A stretch of DNA of 64,000 nt from Hymenobacter nivis (GCF_006439025.1 NZ_RCYZ01000002.1:620753-684752), one strand, 5' to 3'. Shown: positions 50,966 to 59,671, counted from the first letter of the stretch. Notes: generated by a model not told the origin, from the sequence alone. Made by a program: numbers and translations.

Positions 50966-52843
50966 ATGCTGTCCTCCGCTACCTCCTCTTTCTCGACGGC
51001 CCTGCGCCGGACCCTGCTGGCCGGCCTGGCCCTGGGCTTGCCCGCCGCCGCTGGTGCCCAAACCATCTCCGGTTTCAGCCCCGCCCAGGCGGCGGCGGGT
51101 GCCACGGTTACCATCTCGGGTACCGGCCTGAACAACCTGAAATCGGTGACGATTAACGGGCAGACGATGAAAGTAGCCACCACGAGGCTGGTAGCCGGCA
51201 TTGGGTCGGTAGACGTTGTCGTGCCGCGGGCTGCCGCCACGGGCCGCATGCGCCTCACCACGGCCGCCGGTACGGCCTTAACGGCCACCAAGCTGGGCAT
51301 CACCCGCGTATCGTCGGATGTGAAGTACGGTGCCCAAACGGCGCCCGTCGGCGTGGCCACGGCCACGAGCAACTACTCGACCCCCACGATGGGCGACCTC
51401 GACAACGACGGCTTGGTGGACATGATGCTGGGCCAGGGCGACGGCACCATCCGGTTTTATGAGCAGTCGGCGGCCAACTCGGCTTCCTTCGCCACCACTA
51501 CCAACCCCGTGTTGCTGAAGAACGCCGATACCAACAGCACCACCCTGCACGTAAGCGACATTAACAGCGCCAACACCAACTACGCTAAGCCTACCCTGAC
51601 CGACCTCGACGGCAACGGCTTGCTGGAACTACTGGTGGGGGAAGAAACTGGCCGCGTCATCCGCTACGAGCAAGTAGCCGCCACGGGCGCCGATGCCCTG
51701 CGCTTTACTCGTACGGTGCTCTTCGTAAACCCCTACAATACGGCTTCGGCCACGGCCACGGCCAGCGCCCCCAACGCCGGCTCGTACGCCCGGCCTACGG
51801 TGGCCGACCTCGACAACGATGGCCTGCTCGACGTGCTGGTGGGCAGCAACGACGGCACCCTGCGACGTTACGAGCAAACGGTTCCCAATGCCTTGACCTT
51901 CAACGACCTGAACCGAATGAAGCTGGCCGACGGCACCAACATCGACGCCGGCTCGGTGGATAAGCCTTTGCTGACCGACTACAACGGCGATGGTTACCTC
52001 GACATGCTGCTCGGCAACCAAGCCGGTACCATTGTACTCTACACGCAGTCGGCAGCCAACTCGGCAGTGTTTCGGCCATTGAACACGCTTACCACCGACG
52101 GCACCACGGCCATCAGCACGGCCACCCTCAACGGCTACGCGGCCCCGGCCATCACCGACATCGACGGCGATGGCCTGCTCGACCTCTACGTGGGCAACGC
52201 CAACGGCACGGTGCTCCGCTACGAGCAAACGCAGTCGGCCGCTGCACCTGCGCTGGCCGCCGGGGCCCTCACCACGCCCGCCCCGCTGCCCGTCACGCTC
52301 ACGGCCTTCACCGGCCAGGCCGCGGCCCGCGCCAACGTGCTGCACTGGGCTACCGCCTCGGAGAAAAACAGCGCCCGCTTCGTGATTGAGCGCGCCACGG
52401 GTGCCGAGTTTGCCGCCGTGGGCAGCGTGGCCGCCGCCGGCAGCAGCAGCAGCGCCCTCAGCTACGAGTTCGCCGATGCCACCGCCCTGGCTGCCGGCAC
52501 CACCTACTACCGCCTGCGCCAGGAAGACCTGGACGGCACCGTGGCCTACTCGCCCGTGATGGCCGTGGTGCGGGCCGCCGGGGCCCTGGGGGCCCCCGTG
52601 GCCACTGCCTACCCGTCGATCTTCGCCGAAACCCTGTCGGTGGTTCTGCCCGGCGCCGCGGCCAACCAGTCCGCTACCATTGCCCTGCTCACCCTCGACG
52701 GCCGCCCGGTATACAGCCGCGCCCTGGAGCTGGGCCCCACCCCCCTGGTTTTGGCCGGGCTGCCCACCCTGGCCCCCGGCCTCTACCTGCTGCGCACCAC
52801 CACGGCTGCTGGCACCACCACCCAGCGCCTCAGCCACAACTAA
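50966..52843 (+). CDS. Secreted FG-GAP/VCBS-repeat protein with type IX sorting domain
   Basis: 625 residues. Signal peptide (about 14-31, ending AAGA-Q); an IPT/TIG-like domain (32-112, ISGFSPAQAAAGATVTISGTGL); five calcium-binding FG-GAP-like repeats, each with a D-x-D-x-D/N-G core (DLDNDGLVDMMLG, DLDGNGLLELLVG, DLDNDGLLDVLVG, DYNGDGYLDMLLG, DIDGDGLLDLYVG); a FN3-like segment (LPVTLTAFTG...LHWATASEKNS) and a type A sorting domain ending GLYLLRTTTAAG. The usual YPNP motif is replaced by AYPSIF. Probably a cell-surface beta-propeller. Confidence 0.88.
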   Translation: MLSSATSSFSTALRRTLLAGLALGLPAAAGAQTISGFSPAQAAAGATVTISGTGLNNLKSVTINGQTMKVATTRLVAGIGSVDVVVPRAAATGRMRLTTAAGTALTATKLGITRVSSDVKYGAQTAPVGVATATSNYSTPTMGDLDNDGLVDMMLGQGDGTIRFYEQSAANSASFATTTNPVLLKNADTNSTTLHVSDINSANTNYAKPTLTDLDGNGLLELLVGEETGRVIRYEQVAATGADALRFTRTVLFVNPYNTASATATASAPNAGSYARPTVADLDNDGLLDVLVGSNDGTLRRYEQTVPNALTFNDLNRMKLADGTNIDAGSVDKPLLTDYNGDGYLDMLLGNQAGTIVLYTQSAANSAVFRPLNTLTTDGTTAISTATLNGYAAPAITDIDGDGLLDLYVGNANGTVLRYEQTQSAAAPALAAGALTTPAPLPVTLTAFTGQAAARANVLHWATASEKNSARFVIERATGAEFAAVGSVAAAGSSSSALSYEFADATALAAGTTYYRLRQEDLDGTVAYSPVMAVVRAAGALGAPVATAYPSIFAETLSVVLPGAAANQSATIALLTLDGRPVYSRALELGPTPLVLAGLPTLAPGLYLLRTTTAAGTTTQRLSHN

Positions 52844-52888
52844 TAGCGTTGCCCGCTTGCCACTTCCTACTGGCCTGTATTACAAGGC

Positions 52889-52924
52889 ACAAGGCCGGCC
52901 CGCTGCACAGTGGGCCGGCCTTGT
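52889..52924 (+). terminator. Terminator-like hairpin after the FG-GAP gene
   Basis: Arms 52889-52904 and 52909-52924 (16 bases, one G-T wobble) with GCAC loop. No T-tract follows, so termination strength is uncertain. Confidence 0.55.
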
Positions 52925-53054
52925 GGCGTAGGGAAGGGGGCGCTGAGGTGGCGGGCAGGCTGGCTGCTGGGGCCCCACGCGGCGCTTGTCGGGCGGCATG
53001 CGGCGCCGTAGCGGCGGCTCCGGTGGTGCTGCGGGGCTGCCGCTACGGGGCCGC

Positions 53055-53062
53055 TACCTTTG
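53055..53062 (+). promoter_or_regulatory. -7 box of the gene at 53096
   Basis: TACCTTTG, perfect TAnnTTTG, 33 bases before ATG 53096. Confidence 0.6.
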
Positions 53063-53095
53063 CCGCCTCTACCACTTTCCTTACCCAACACCGCC

Positions 53096-53458
53096 ATGCC
53101 CATTCCCCGCATTCGCCAGCTGCGCCGCGACAAAACGCTTTTTGTACTGGCCATGAATGCCATCCGGCTGCACCTGGAAGAAGACGACCGGCTGGCCCGG
53201 CAGCCCGAGCTGCAAGGGGCCCCGGACGCCGGGCTGCTCCAGGTTCAGCAAGGCATTGACCAGTGGGCCGGCCTGGCCACCAGCTACGTGATGCGCAAGT
53301 TCCGGTGCCCCCCCGCCCAGAGCATGCAGCTTTTGGGCGAGCTGCTGGCCGAGATGAAAGCAACCATCCCGGTCGGCGAGCTGCGGCAAGTTCCTTACCA
53401 GCAGATGCTTGTCTTGCCGCCCGCCGCCCCGGCGAGCCCGCCGCTGCCGGCCGCCTAA
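53096..53458 (+). CDS. Small conserved-looking protein of unknown function
   Basis: 120 residues starting MPIPRIRQLRRDKTLF. Predicted mostly helical (LFVLAMNAIRLHLEEDDRLA, AGLLQVQQGIDQWAGLATSYVMRKF) with a short Pro/Ala-rich tail; no membrane segment, no signal peptide, no family recognised. A clean promoter box and codon usage like its neighbours argue that it is real. It is convergent with the PIN toxin gene (stops one base apart). Confidence 0.7.
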   Translation: MPIPRIRQLRRDKTLFVLAMNAIRLHLEEDDRLARQPELQGAPDAGLLQVQQGIDQWAGLATSYVMRKFRCPPAQSMQLLGELLAEMKATIPVGELRQVPYQQMLVLPPAAPASPPLPAA

Positions 53459-53459
53459 G

Positions 53460-53885
53460 CTACCCAAGCGCGGCGGCCAGCGCGGCGGGCGGCGCAAGCA
53501 CGGGCAGGGCCCCGGCCGCAAAGCCCTTGGGGTCGCGCGTGACGATGGCTTCGAGGGCAGGGTCAACTTCAGCGATGGCGGCAAAATGCTGGAGCGCATC
53601 CTCGAAATCGCCGAATGAGGAGCGTAGCGCATCGTGAACGTTGCGCGAATCGATGGCAACGATGGTTACGATGTCGGCAATTTCTACCAGCAACGCCCGC
53701 GCCTCTGACGACCCTGCCACTTTGCGAAGAACATAGTGGGCCTGGCTGAAAGACAGGCTACTGCAGTAAAGCCAGATTTTTCGATCTTCGGCCAATTGGA
53801 ATAATTCTGCGGCCGCAACGGCAAAAGGAGGGCGCCGCATGAGAAAATCCAGCAGCACGTTGGTATCCACAAAAAAGTGCTTCAC
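53460..53885 (-). CDS. PIN-domain toxin (VapC-like)
   Basis: 141 residues. PIN-domain start MKHFFVDTNVLLDFLMRRPPF gives Asp7 in VDTN, and later acidic residues in the FGDFEDALQHFAA helix and the VTRDPKGF strand complete a plausible RNase site. The second gene of a pair: its start overlaps the antitoxin stop by four bases. Such toxins usually cleave tRNA or rRNA; the target is unknown. Confidence 0.9.
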   Translation of the reverse strand: MKHFFVDTNVLLDFLMRRPPFAVAAAELFQLAEDRKIWLYCSSLSFSQAHYVLRKVAGSSEARALLVEIADIVTIVAIDSRNVHDALRSSFGDFEDALQHFAAIAEVDPALEAIVTRDPKGFAAGALPVLAPPAALAAALG

Positions 53886-54139
53886 GCCCCGTAGCGCTCC
53901 TGAATGGCTTCGTTCACAACCTTCTCATAATCGAAATCGGCAGGTACTTGGACTGCGCCGAACAAGCGCTGGATACGTGGCGACAAGGGCCGCGCAGGTG
54001 CCGGTGGGTTTGCTAACGGCTGCACTGTGGTTTGCAACAGATGGGCTACTAGCGCATCCAACTCCTGCCCACGCTGCCGGGCGTACTCCTGTGCAGCGTG
54101 CAATAGCTTGTCGTCGAGGGTGATGGTGAGTTGAGACAT
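53882..54139 (-). CDS. Antitoxin of the PIN toxin (DUF6364-like ribbon-helix-helix)
   Basis: 85 residues. The opening SQLTITLDDKLLHAAQEYARQRG is a ribbon-helix-helix type DNA-binding strand plus helix, as in the DUF6364 family; the C-terminal half (RIQRLFGAVQVPADFDYEKVVNEAIQERYG) would wrap the toxin. The ATGA overlap with the toxin gene is typical of the operon type. Autoregulation is expected but no operator was defined. Confidence 0.85.
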   Translation of the reverse strand: MSQLTITLDDKLLHAAQEYARQRGQELDALVAHLLQTTVQPLANPPAPARPLSPRIQRLFGAVQVPADFDYEKVVNEAIQERYGA

Positions 54140-54194
54140 GGCAGAAGGAGCTTTTGGTCATAACGGCTAGTGCCGCAAAGTAGTTTGCTGGGCG

Positions 54195-56096
54195 CTAGTA
54201 CAGCACCCGGAACTTGATGGTGTGCTCTACTTCGCGCAGGGCCTGAATCACGTCTTGGTCGTACTCGCGGTTGATGTCTGTTATCACGTAGCCGATGTGC
54301 TCGTTGGTTTTCAGGTACTGGCCTAAGATGTTGACGTGGTGCTGGGCCAGCACGTTGTTGATGTTGGCCAGCACGCCGGGCACGTTGGCGTGGATGTGGA
54401 TGAGGCGGTGGGCCTGCTGCACCGGCAGCTGGATGTTGGGGAAGTTGACGCTCTGCTGGGTGTTGCCGGTGTTGATGTACTCCATGATGCGCTCGGGCAC
54501 AAACTCGGCGATGTTGCGCTGGGCCTCGGCCGTGCTGCCGCCGATGTGGGGCGTGAGCAGCACGTTGGGCAGGCCGCGCAGCTCGTTCTCAAAGGCCTCG
54601 GCGTTGGTTTTGGGCTCGTGCGGAAACACGTCCACCGCCGCGCCGCCGAGGTGGCCGCTGCGCAGGGCGGCGGCCAGGGCGGGCACGGCCACCACATGGC
54701 CGCGGGCGTTGTTGAGGAACAGGGCCCCCGGCTTCATCAGGGCGAAGTGCGGGGCCCCAAAGAAGTCCTGGTTCTCGGGGCGGCCGTCGATGTGCAGCGT
54801 CACCACGTCGGCCTGGGGCAGCAGCTCCTCCAGGGTTTTGCACTTCACGGCGTTGCCCAGCTGCAGCTTTTCGGCCACGTCGTAGTACAGCACCTTCATG
54901 CCTACGGCCTCGGCCACCACGCTCAGCTGCGAGCCGATGTTGCCGTAGCCGATGATGCCCAGCGTTTTGCCCCGAATCTCGAACGAGCCGCCAGCCGACT
55001 TGTCCCATTCGCCGGCGTGCATCTTGGGGTTTTTGACGGGGATGCGGCGTGCCAGCATGATGATTTCGCCCAGGGCCAGCTCCACCACCGAGCGGGTGTT
55101 GCTGAACGGCGCGTTGAACACGGCCACGCCCTTTTTCATGGCCCCAGCCAAGTCGATCTGGTTGGTGCCGATGCAGAAGGCGCCGATGCCGATGAGGCGG
55201 TTGGCGGCGTCGAGCACGGCCTGCGTCACCTGCGTTTTCGAGCGGATGCCCAGCAGGCTCACGCCCTCGATGCGCGCGATGAGCTCGGCCTCGTCCAGGG
55301 CCCCCTTCACTTCGTCCACCTGGTAGCCCTCGGCGCGGAAAAGCTCGGCGGCGCGGGCGTCGGGGTTTTCGAGTAGCAGCACCTTGATGCGGTTTTTGGG
55401 GTAGCTCAGCGTCATGGGTAGTTTCAGTTGGTATAAAAACTCGTCGAAAGTGGGCAGCACTTCGTCGGCGCGGGCTACCACGGTGGGGCGCGCCACGTTC
55501 TCGGTGTAGGCGTAGAAGCGGGCGGCCAGGCCGGCCTCCCGAATCTGGTAATCGGTGTAGCCGTCGCCCACCACGTACACGGGGCCGTCGAGCTGCAAGT
55601 TCTTCAGCTGCTGGATTTTGCCGCCGTCGCGGCTCAGCACGTTGGCCGCGTCGCAGCCCGTGATGTTACCCTCGGCGTCGAAGGTGAACGTATTGGCCAG
55701 CACGTGGCCGGCCGGAATGCCGAACTCGGCCACCACCGGCTCGATGAACTCGCGGAACCCGCTGCTCACCACGTAGATGCGGTCGGCGTGGGCCCGGAAA
55801 AACGCGCCGTTGCGGCGGATGCTCTCGCTCACCTTGCCGTGCAGCCGCGCCACCAGGGCCCCCAGGTGCTGCCGGTGGGCCCCCAGCAGCGCCAGCCGCT
55901 GCGCCAACGACTCCTGAAACCCGATTTCGCCTGCCATGCCCCGGTCCGTCAGGGCCCTAATCTGGGCCACCCGCTTGGCGGCGTCGGGCTGGCCTTGCAG
56001 GGCAATGTCGGCCAATTCATCGAGGCCTTCGACCTGGGTAAACGTGCTGTCGAAATCAAAAACGAGGTAGGGCAGGGGAGCGTCGGCGTCGGGCAT
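54195..56096 (-). CDS. Fused phosphoserine phosphatase / D-3-phosphoglycerate dehydrogenase
   Basis: 633 residues in one frame. Residues about 8-215 are a HAD phosphatase of the SerB type (VFDFDSTFTQ with Asp14 and Asp16, VVSSGFREF, GDGYTDYQI). Residues about 235-540 are a SerA dehydrogenase (GIIGYGNIGSQL Rossmann loop, HIDGRPENQDF, LTPHIGGSTAEAQ with the catalytic His), and the last 75 or so are an ACT domain (IHANVPGVLANINNVLAQHHVN). The polypeptide thus carries the first and last steps of serine synthesis. SerC, the middle step, is not in the window. ATG 56096 (MPDADAPLPYLVFDFDS) is chosen. Confidence 0.93.
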   Translation of the reverse strand: MPDADAPLPYLVFDFDSTFTQVEGLDELADIALQGQPDAAKRVAQIRALTDRGMAGEIGFQESLAQRLALLGAHRQHLGALVARLHGKVSESIRRNGAFFRAHADRIYVVSSGFREFIEPVVAEFGIPAGHVLANTFTFDAEGNITGCDAANVLSRDGGKIQQLKNLQLDGPVYVVGDGYTDYQIREAGLAARFYAYTENVARPTVVARADEVLPTFDEFLYQLKLPMTLSYPKNRIKVLLLENPDARAAELFRAEGYQVDEVKGALDEAELIARIEGVSLLGIRSKTQVTQAVLDAANRLIGIGAFCIGTNQIDLAGAMKKGVAVFNAPFSNTRSVVELALGEIIMLARRIPVKNPKMHAGEWDKSAGGSFEIRGKTLGIIGYGNIGSQLSVVAEAVGMKVLYYDVAEKLQLGNAVKCKTLEELLPQADVVTLHIDGRPENQDFFGAPHFALMKPGALFLNNARGHVVAVPALAAALRSGHLGGAAVDVFPHEPKTNAEAFENELRGLPNVLLTPHIGGSTAEAQRNIAEFVPERIMEYINTGNTQQSVNFPNIQLPVQQAHRLIHIHANVPGVLANINNVLAQHHVNILGQYLKTNEHIGYVITDINREYDQDVIQALREVEHTIKFRVLY

Positions 56097-56153
56097 GGGT
56101 GCAAAGATGCGGCCGCCAGTATCTTGCCGGGGCACCCATCGCCCAAGTATTTC

Positions 56154-56783
56154 GTGAAACTCGGATTTCTGTTGCTGCTGCCGCTGCTCACGGGGCCCCC
56201 AGCCAGCGGCCCAACCGCCGTGCGGGTTACGTTCAAATCGTTAACAAAATCGGCCTATCTGCAGGCGAAAAAAGGCTGCGTTACGGCTAAGCCGCGCGTC
56301 ACGTTTCCATTCAAGAAGGGACGCGGACGCATCGTTATTCCAACGGCGAAGGGACAAAAAATTTACCAGGACAAACGCCAGGGAACGGATGATGACGACC
56401 AAGCCCAATTCGAGTACGCGGGCTACACGCCGCAATTTGGTTACCACGCCATCACGGCGCACTTATGGGAGCGCACGCAGACTTTTCTAATCGACAAAAA
56501 CGGCCAACAGCTGGAATTGTACGACGCTCCGCAATACGCGCCAGACATGAAAAGCTTCGTCGTGGCGTCGAGCGGGCTAGAATATTCGGTTTATCCCAAT
56601 AGCATTCGCCTCTTCCGCTTTGAGAACCGCGCTTGGCGGGAAGTCTGGTCAATAGCACCCAAGACTTGGGAGCCGGGTCAAATCTGCTGGGTTTCGCCCA
56701 ATGCGCTCCTGCTGCGCAAGAAAATATGGACGGAAACAAGCTTCGGGAACACGTTCACCTACTCTAGGATGGTGATTAAGTAG
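56154..56783 (+). CDS. Exported protein of unknown function, low GC
   Basis: 209 residues from GTG 56154. A signal peptide MKLGFLLLLPLLTG is followed by a soluble domain (FKSLTKSAYLQAKKGCVTAKP, IYQDKRQGTDDDDQAQFEYAGYTPQFGYHA, WSIAPKTWEPGQICWVSPNALLLRKK). No family recognised. From about 56,210 the DNA is clearly less GC-rich than the neighbours and lacks the GGGGCCC motif, consistent with recent acquisition. It is divergent from the serine fusion gene, 57 bases apart. Confidence 0.72.
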   Translation: MKLGFLLLLPLLTGPPASGPTAVRVTFKSLTKSAYLQAKKGCVTAKPRVTFPFKKGRGRIVIPTAKGQKIYQDKRQGTDDDDQAQFEYAGYTPQFGYHAITAHLWERTQTFLIDKNGQQLELYDAPQYAPDMKSFVVASSGLEYSVYPNSIRLFRFENRAWREVWSIAPKTWEPGQICWVSPNALLLRKKIWTETSFGNTFTYSRMVIK

Positions 56784-56918
56784 GGGAGGAGTTGCGCCAA
56801 TTTAGTGAGGCTACATTGCGAATTGCCCTTCCGCCCTGGAAAAGCGAGTCGATGAATCACGAGTGGGGCCCCCGGTGGTAAAAATAAAATATTTGGGAGC
56901 AAATTTAAACAATGTTGG

Positions 56919-56941
56919 TACATGAAATGTATGTACATTTG
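56919..56941 (+). promoter_or_regulatory. Candidate operator overlapping the azoreductase promoter
   Basis: TACAT-GAA-ATGTA (56919-56931) is a perfect 5-3-5 inverted repeat, and it runs into TACATTTG (56934-56941), a TAnnTTTG -7 box. Overlap of an inverted repeat with the box suggests a repressor site, as azoreductase genes are often controlled by HxlR/MarR-type quinone or redox sensors; inference. Confidence 0.45.
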
Positions 56942-57021
56942 TCGTGCGACAGCCAGTAAATGGCTGGGGCCGCAACTACTACCTGCATTTCACCGGCCCG
57001 CGGGCCACAACCTTGTTTAAA

Positions 57022-57636
57022 GTGAATATTCTCCACATCATTTCCAGCCCGCGCAAGGGGGCTTCGGCCAGCATCCAGCTCGCCACCGGCATTATCGAAA
57101 AACTGCAAGCCGCCAACCCCGGCAGCACCGTGGCGGTGCACGACCTGGCCAGCCACCCCTTCCCGCACCTGGAGGAAGCCAAGCTGCAGTCCTTCTTCAC
57201 GCCCGCCGAAAGCCGCACGCCCGAGCAGGCCGCCGCTGCCAAGCACTCCGACGACGCCATTCAGGAAATTAAGGACGCCGACGTTATCGTGATTGGGGCC
57301 CCGCTCTACAACTTCGGCATCCCCTCGACGCTGAAGGCTTGGGTGGACCACATTGCCCGCGCCGGCATCACGTTCCGCTACACCGCCACCGGCCCCGAGG
57401 GCCTGATTACCGGCAAGAAAGTGTACGTGGCCATGTCGAGCGGCGGCGTGTACTCCACCGGCCCGTCGGCCGCCTACGACTTCGTGGCGCCCTACCTGAA
57501 AGCCGTGCTCGGCTTCCTGGGCATGACGGACGTAACCGTGGTGCGCGCCGAAGGCCTCGCCGTGCCCGACCTGCAAGCTACCGCCGTGCAGAAAGCACTG
57601 GATGCTTTTGAAGTAGCCACGCCCGAGCTGGCTTAG
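57022..57636 (+). CDS. azoR: FMN-dependent NADH-azoreductase
   Basis: 204 residues of the flavodoxin-like azoreductase family, which reduce azo dyes and quinones with NADH. NILHIISSPRKGASAS at the start is the FMN phosphate loop, PLYNFGIPSTLKAWVDHIARAG the second flavin-binding region and SSGGVYSTGP the third. I take GTG 57022 as start because the flavodoxin strand begins there; an in-frame GTG 26 codons upstream (56944) gives a non-conserved extension. A symmetrical hairpin terminator follows. Confidence 0.93.
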   Translation: MNILHIISSPRKGASASIQLATGIIEKLQAANPGSTVAVHDLASHPFPHLEEAKLQSFFTPAESRTPEQAAAAKHSDDAIQEIKDADVIVIGAPLYNFGIPSTLKAWVDHIARAGITFRYTATGPEGLITGKKVYVAMSSGGVYSTGPSAAYDFVAPYLKAVLGFLGMTDVTVVRAEGLAVPDLQATAVQKALDAFEVATPELA

Positions 57637-57656
57637 TTGCTTCCAGCAGAACTCGT

Positions 57657-57692
57657 AAAAAAAGGGGGCCCCGCGCGGGGCCCCCTTTTTTT
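57657..57692. terminator. Perfect 36-bp palindrome terminator
   Basis: A-run, GGGGGCCCC stem and mirrored T-run without a mismatch; works in both directions for azoR (+) and the epimerase gene (-), which lie on either side. Confidence 0.88.
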
Positions 57693-57746
57693 GTGGGCGG
57701 CACCGAGCCGCGGCCAGCCGCTAAACTTGCGCCGGCCGCCGGGGCC

Positions 57747-58649
57747 CTAGCGCGACTTTTCTTCGCGCCAGCTGAACTCGGGCTCGTAGCCGAGCACGCG
57801 GCGGGCTTTTTCGATGGAGAGCAGCGTTTCGTGTTCGCCCAATGGCTTCTTCACCGGCACGTTGGGCAGGTAGTTTTTCATCAGCTCGGCCGAGGATTTC
57901 GACATCACCGTGTCGGCGTTGGCGATGATGAAGGGGTGCATGCCGGTGGCCTGCCACTCCACGGCTTTGCGGATGGCCTGCGAGCCGTCGCGGGCGTCGA
58001 TGTAGGCCCACATGTTCCACTTGCGCTCCTCGGGGTCGTCGTCGTAGGCCGGGAATTTGGCGTAGTCGGCGGGCTCCATCACGTTGCTGAAGCGCAAGCC
58101 GACGAGCTTCATGTCCGGCGTCTGAAGGCAGAACTGGCGGGCCATGTCCTCCATCAGCACCTTGGCCAGGGCGTAGGCGCTTTTGGCGCGCAGCGGGTAG
58201 TCCTCGTCCACGGGCGCGTAGGGTTCGCCGCCCTCAAAGGGCTCGCCCAGCGTGGTTTCGCTGCTGGCCCAGATGACGTTGTGGATGCCCAGGCGCCGCG
58301 CCGCCTCGAACACGTTGTAAGTGCCCATCAGGTTGTTCTGAAACAGGTGCGCGTCAGGGTACTGGCGTGGGGTGGGGAAGGCCGCCAGGTGCACCACGGC
58401 GTCGAAGGCCGGGCCCGTGCCCACGCCGGCGTGGATGTCGAAGCCCACCGACGACAGCGCGTCCAGCGTTTGGCCGAAGTCGGAGAGGTCGGCGATGATG
58501 TGCGGGATGCCCTTGGCGGGCGCCACCGTGTCAATCACGAACACGTCGTAGCCGTGGGCTTGGAAGTCGGCCACGCAGGCCTTGCCCAGCTTGCCGGTGC
58601 CACCGGTCACGGCCACGCGCTTGCGGGCCGTTTTGTTGGAAGGATTCAT
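57747..58649 (-). CDS. NAD(P)-dependent sugar-nucleotide epimerase/dehydratase-like
   Basis: 300 residues of the extended SDR family. Nucleotide loop VTGGTGKLGKA (14-24), the LAAFPTPRQ region after the VVHLA strand, the catalytic YxxxK in SAYALAKVLMED and GLRFSNVMEP. The substrate cannot be read from sequence; it resembles NAD-dependent epimerases acting on sugars. ATG 58649 (MNPSNKTARK) is chosen over a much longer open frame. No sugar cluster surrounds it. Confidence 0.9.
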   Translation of the reverse strand: MNPSNKTARKRVAVTGGTGKLGKACVADFQAHGYDVFVIDTVAPAKGIPHIIADLSDFGQTLDALSSVGFDIHAGVGTGPAFDAVVHLAAFPTPRQYPDAHLFQNNLMGTYNVFEAARRLGIHNVIWASSETTLGEPFEGGEPYAPVDEDYPLRAKSAYALAKVLMEDMARQFCLQTPDMKLVGLRFSNVMEPADYAKFPAYDDDPEERKWNMWAYIDARDGSQAIRKAVEWQATGMHPFIIANADTVMSKSSAELMKNYLPNVPVKKPLGEHETLLSIEKARRVLGYEPEFSWREEKSR

Positions 58650-58827
58650 ATAAACGGATGAATTAGGGAGTGCAGCGGTGGGGGCCCCGGCCGCAGCCGC
58701 GGGCCTCCACTGGCCCCTAATACGGCCGCGCGGCCGCCGGCGCCGGGCGTCGAACCATAACTTTTGGGCACTTAGCCATAAGCACAACCGCAAGAAAAGT
58801 GCATGCCGCCGGCCGCGCGGAGCCGCC

Positions 58828-59544
58828 TCAAGCCACCCGTTCGGCGGTAGACACGGGCAGCCAGTGGTCGTTTTGGCAGGTGGGGCACAGCGGCTCGTCG
58901 CCTTCTTTAAACGAGGCTACGTGGCCGCAGCGGCAGCAGGCGTAGGGCCCCGGGGCCCCAAGGCGGCGCTGCAATTGCTTGAGCCGCTCGGGCAAGGTGG
59001 GCAGGCCGGGGCGCACGGGCTCGTCGGGGGGGTAGAAGTAGACGCTTAGGTTGCCGGTGGCCTCCATGTAGGCGCGGCGCACCTGGCCCAGGTGCTCCAC
59101 CTGCTGCTGGCGCAGCTCGCCGAACAGCTCCTTCTGGGTGAGGCGCAGCTGGCGGAAGTTTTCCATGTGCACGCGGCCGTCCTCCACCAGCAGCAGCGGG
59201 GCCCCCTCCAGCCAGTCGCTGAAGCGCGGCGACCACTCGGTGAAGCGGTTGAAGCACCAGTAGAGCGCCGGCACCACCACAAATACCACGGCCACGTGCA
59301 GCAGCGGCGCGTCGTTGTAGAACATGGCGTCGCCGGCGGCCGAGCCCAGGGCCAGGATGATGCTCAGCTCGAAAATGGAGAGCTGCCGCACCCCGCGCCG
59401 CCCGGTCACGCGCAGGGCCCCCAGCGTGAGCAGGTACGTGACGAAGCAGCGAAATGCCACCTCGCCCAAGTACGCCGGCGGCATGTCGGCTGACCATAGA
59501 ATGCGGTGCCAGTCAAAGGGTTCGATGGGAGCAGCCAACAGCAT
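58828..59544 (-). CDS. DUF421 membrane protein with C-terminal zinc ribbon
   Basis: 238 residues. Two or three hydrophobic segments (about 25-45, 60-75, 82-100) then the DUF421 cytoplasmic domain (FSDWLEGAPLLLVEDGRVHMENFRQLRLTQKELFGELRQQ). Beyond it a C-terminal extension contains ACCRCGHVASFKEGDEPLCPTCQ, two CxxC-type pairs that could bind one zinc ion as a rubredoxin-like ribbon. DUF421 proteins (YetF-like) often end near the cytoplasmic domain, so the ribbon is an addition. Function unknown. Confidence 0.87.
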   Translation of the reverse strand: MLLAAPIEPFDWHRILWSADMPPAYLGEVAFRCFVTYLLTLGALRVTGRRGVRQLSIFELSIILALGSAAGDAMFYNDAPLLHVAVVFVVVPALYWCFNRFTEWSPRFSDWLEGAPLLLVEDGRVHMENFRQLRLTQKELFGELRQQQVEHLGQVRRAYMEATGNLSVYFYPPDEPVRPGLPTLPERLKQLQRRLGAPGPYACCRCGHVASFKEGDEPLCPTCQNDHWLPVSTAERVA

Positions 59545-59671
59545 AGCAACGGCCGGGGGAATAGCAGCCGGCGGCCCGTCTACGGCGCGGCGGGCCGCAC
59601 GGTGGCGTTTATCCCAGGCAACAACCTAATTAATTCACGAAAAACTCATGCAAGCCGCCGCCCGCCCAGCC

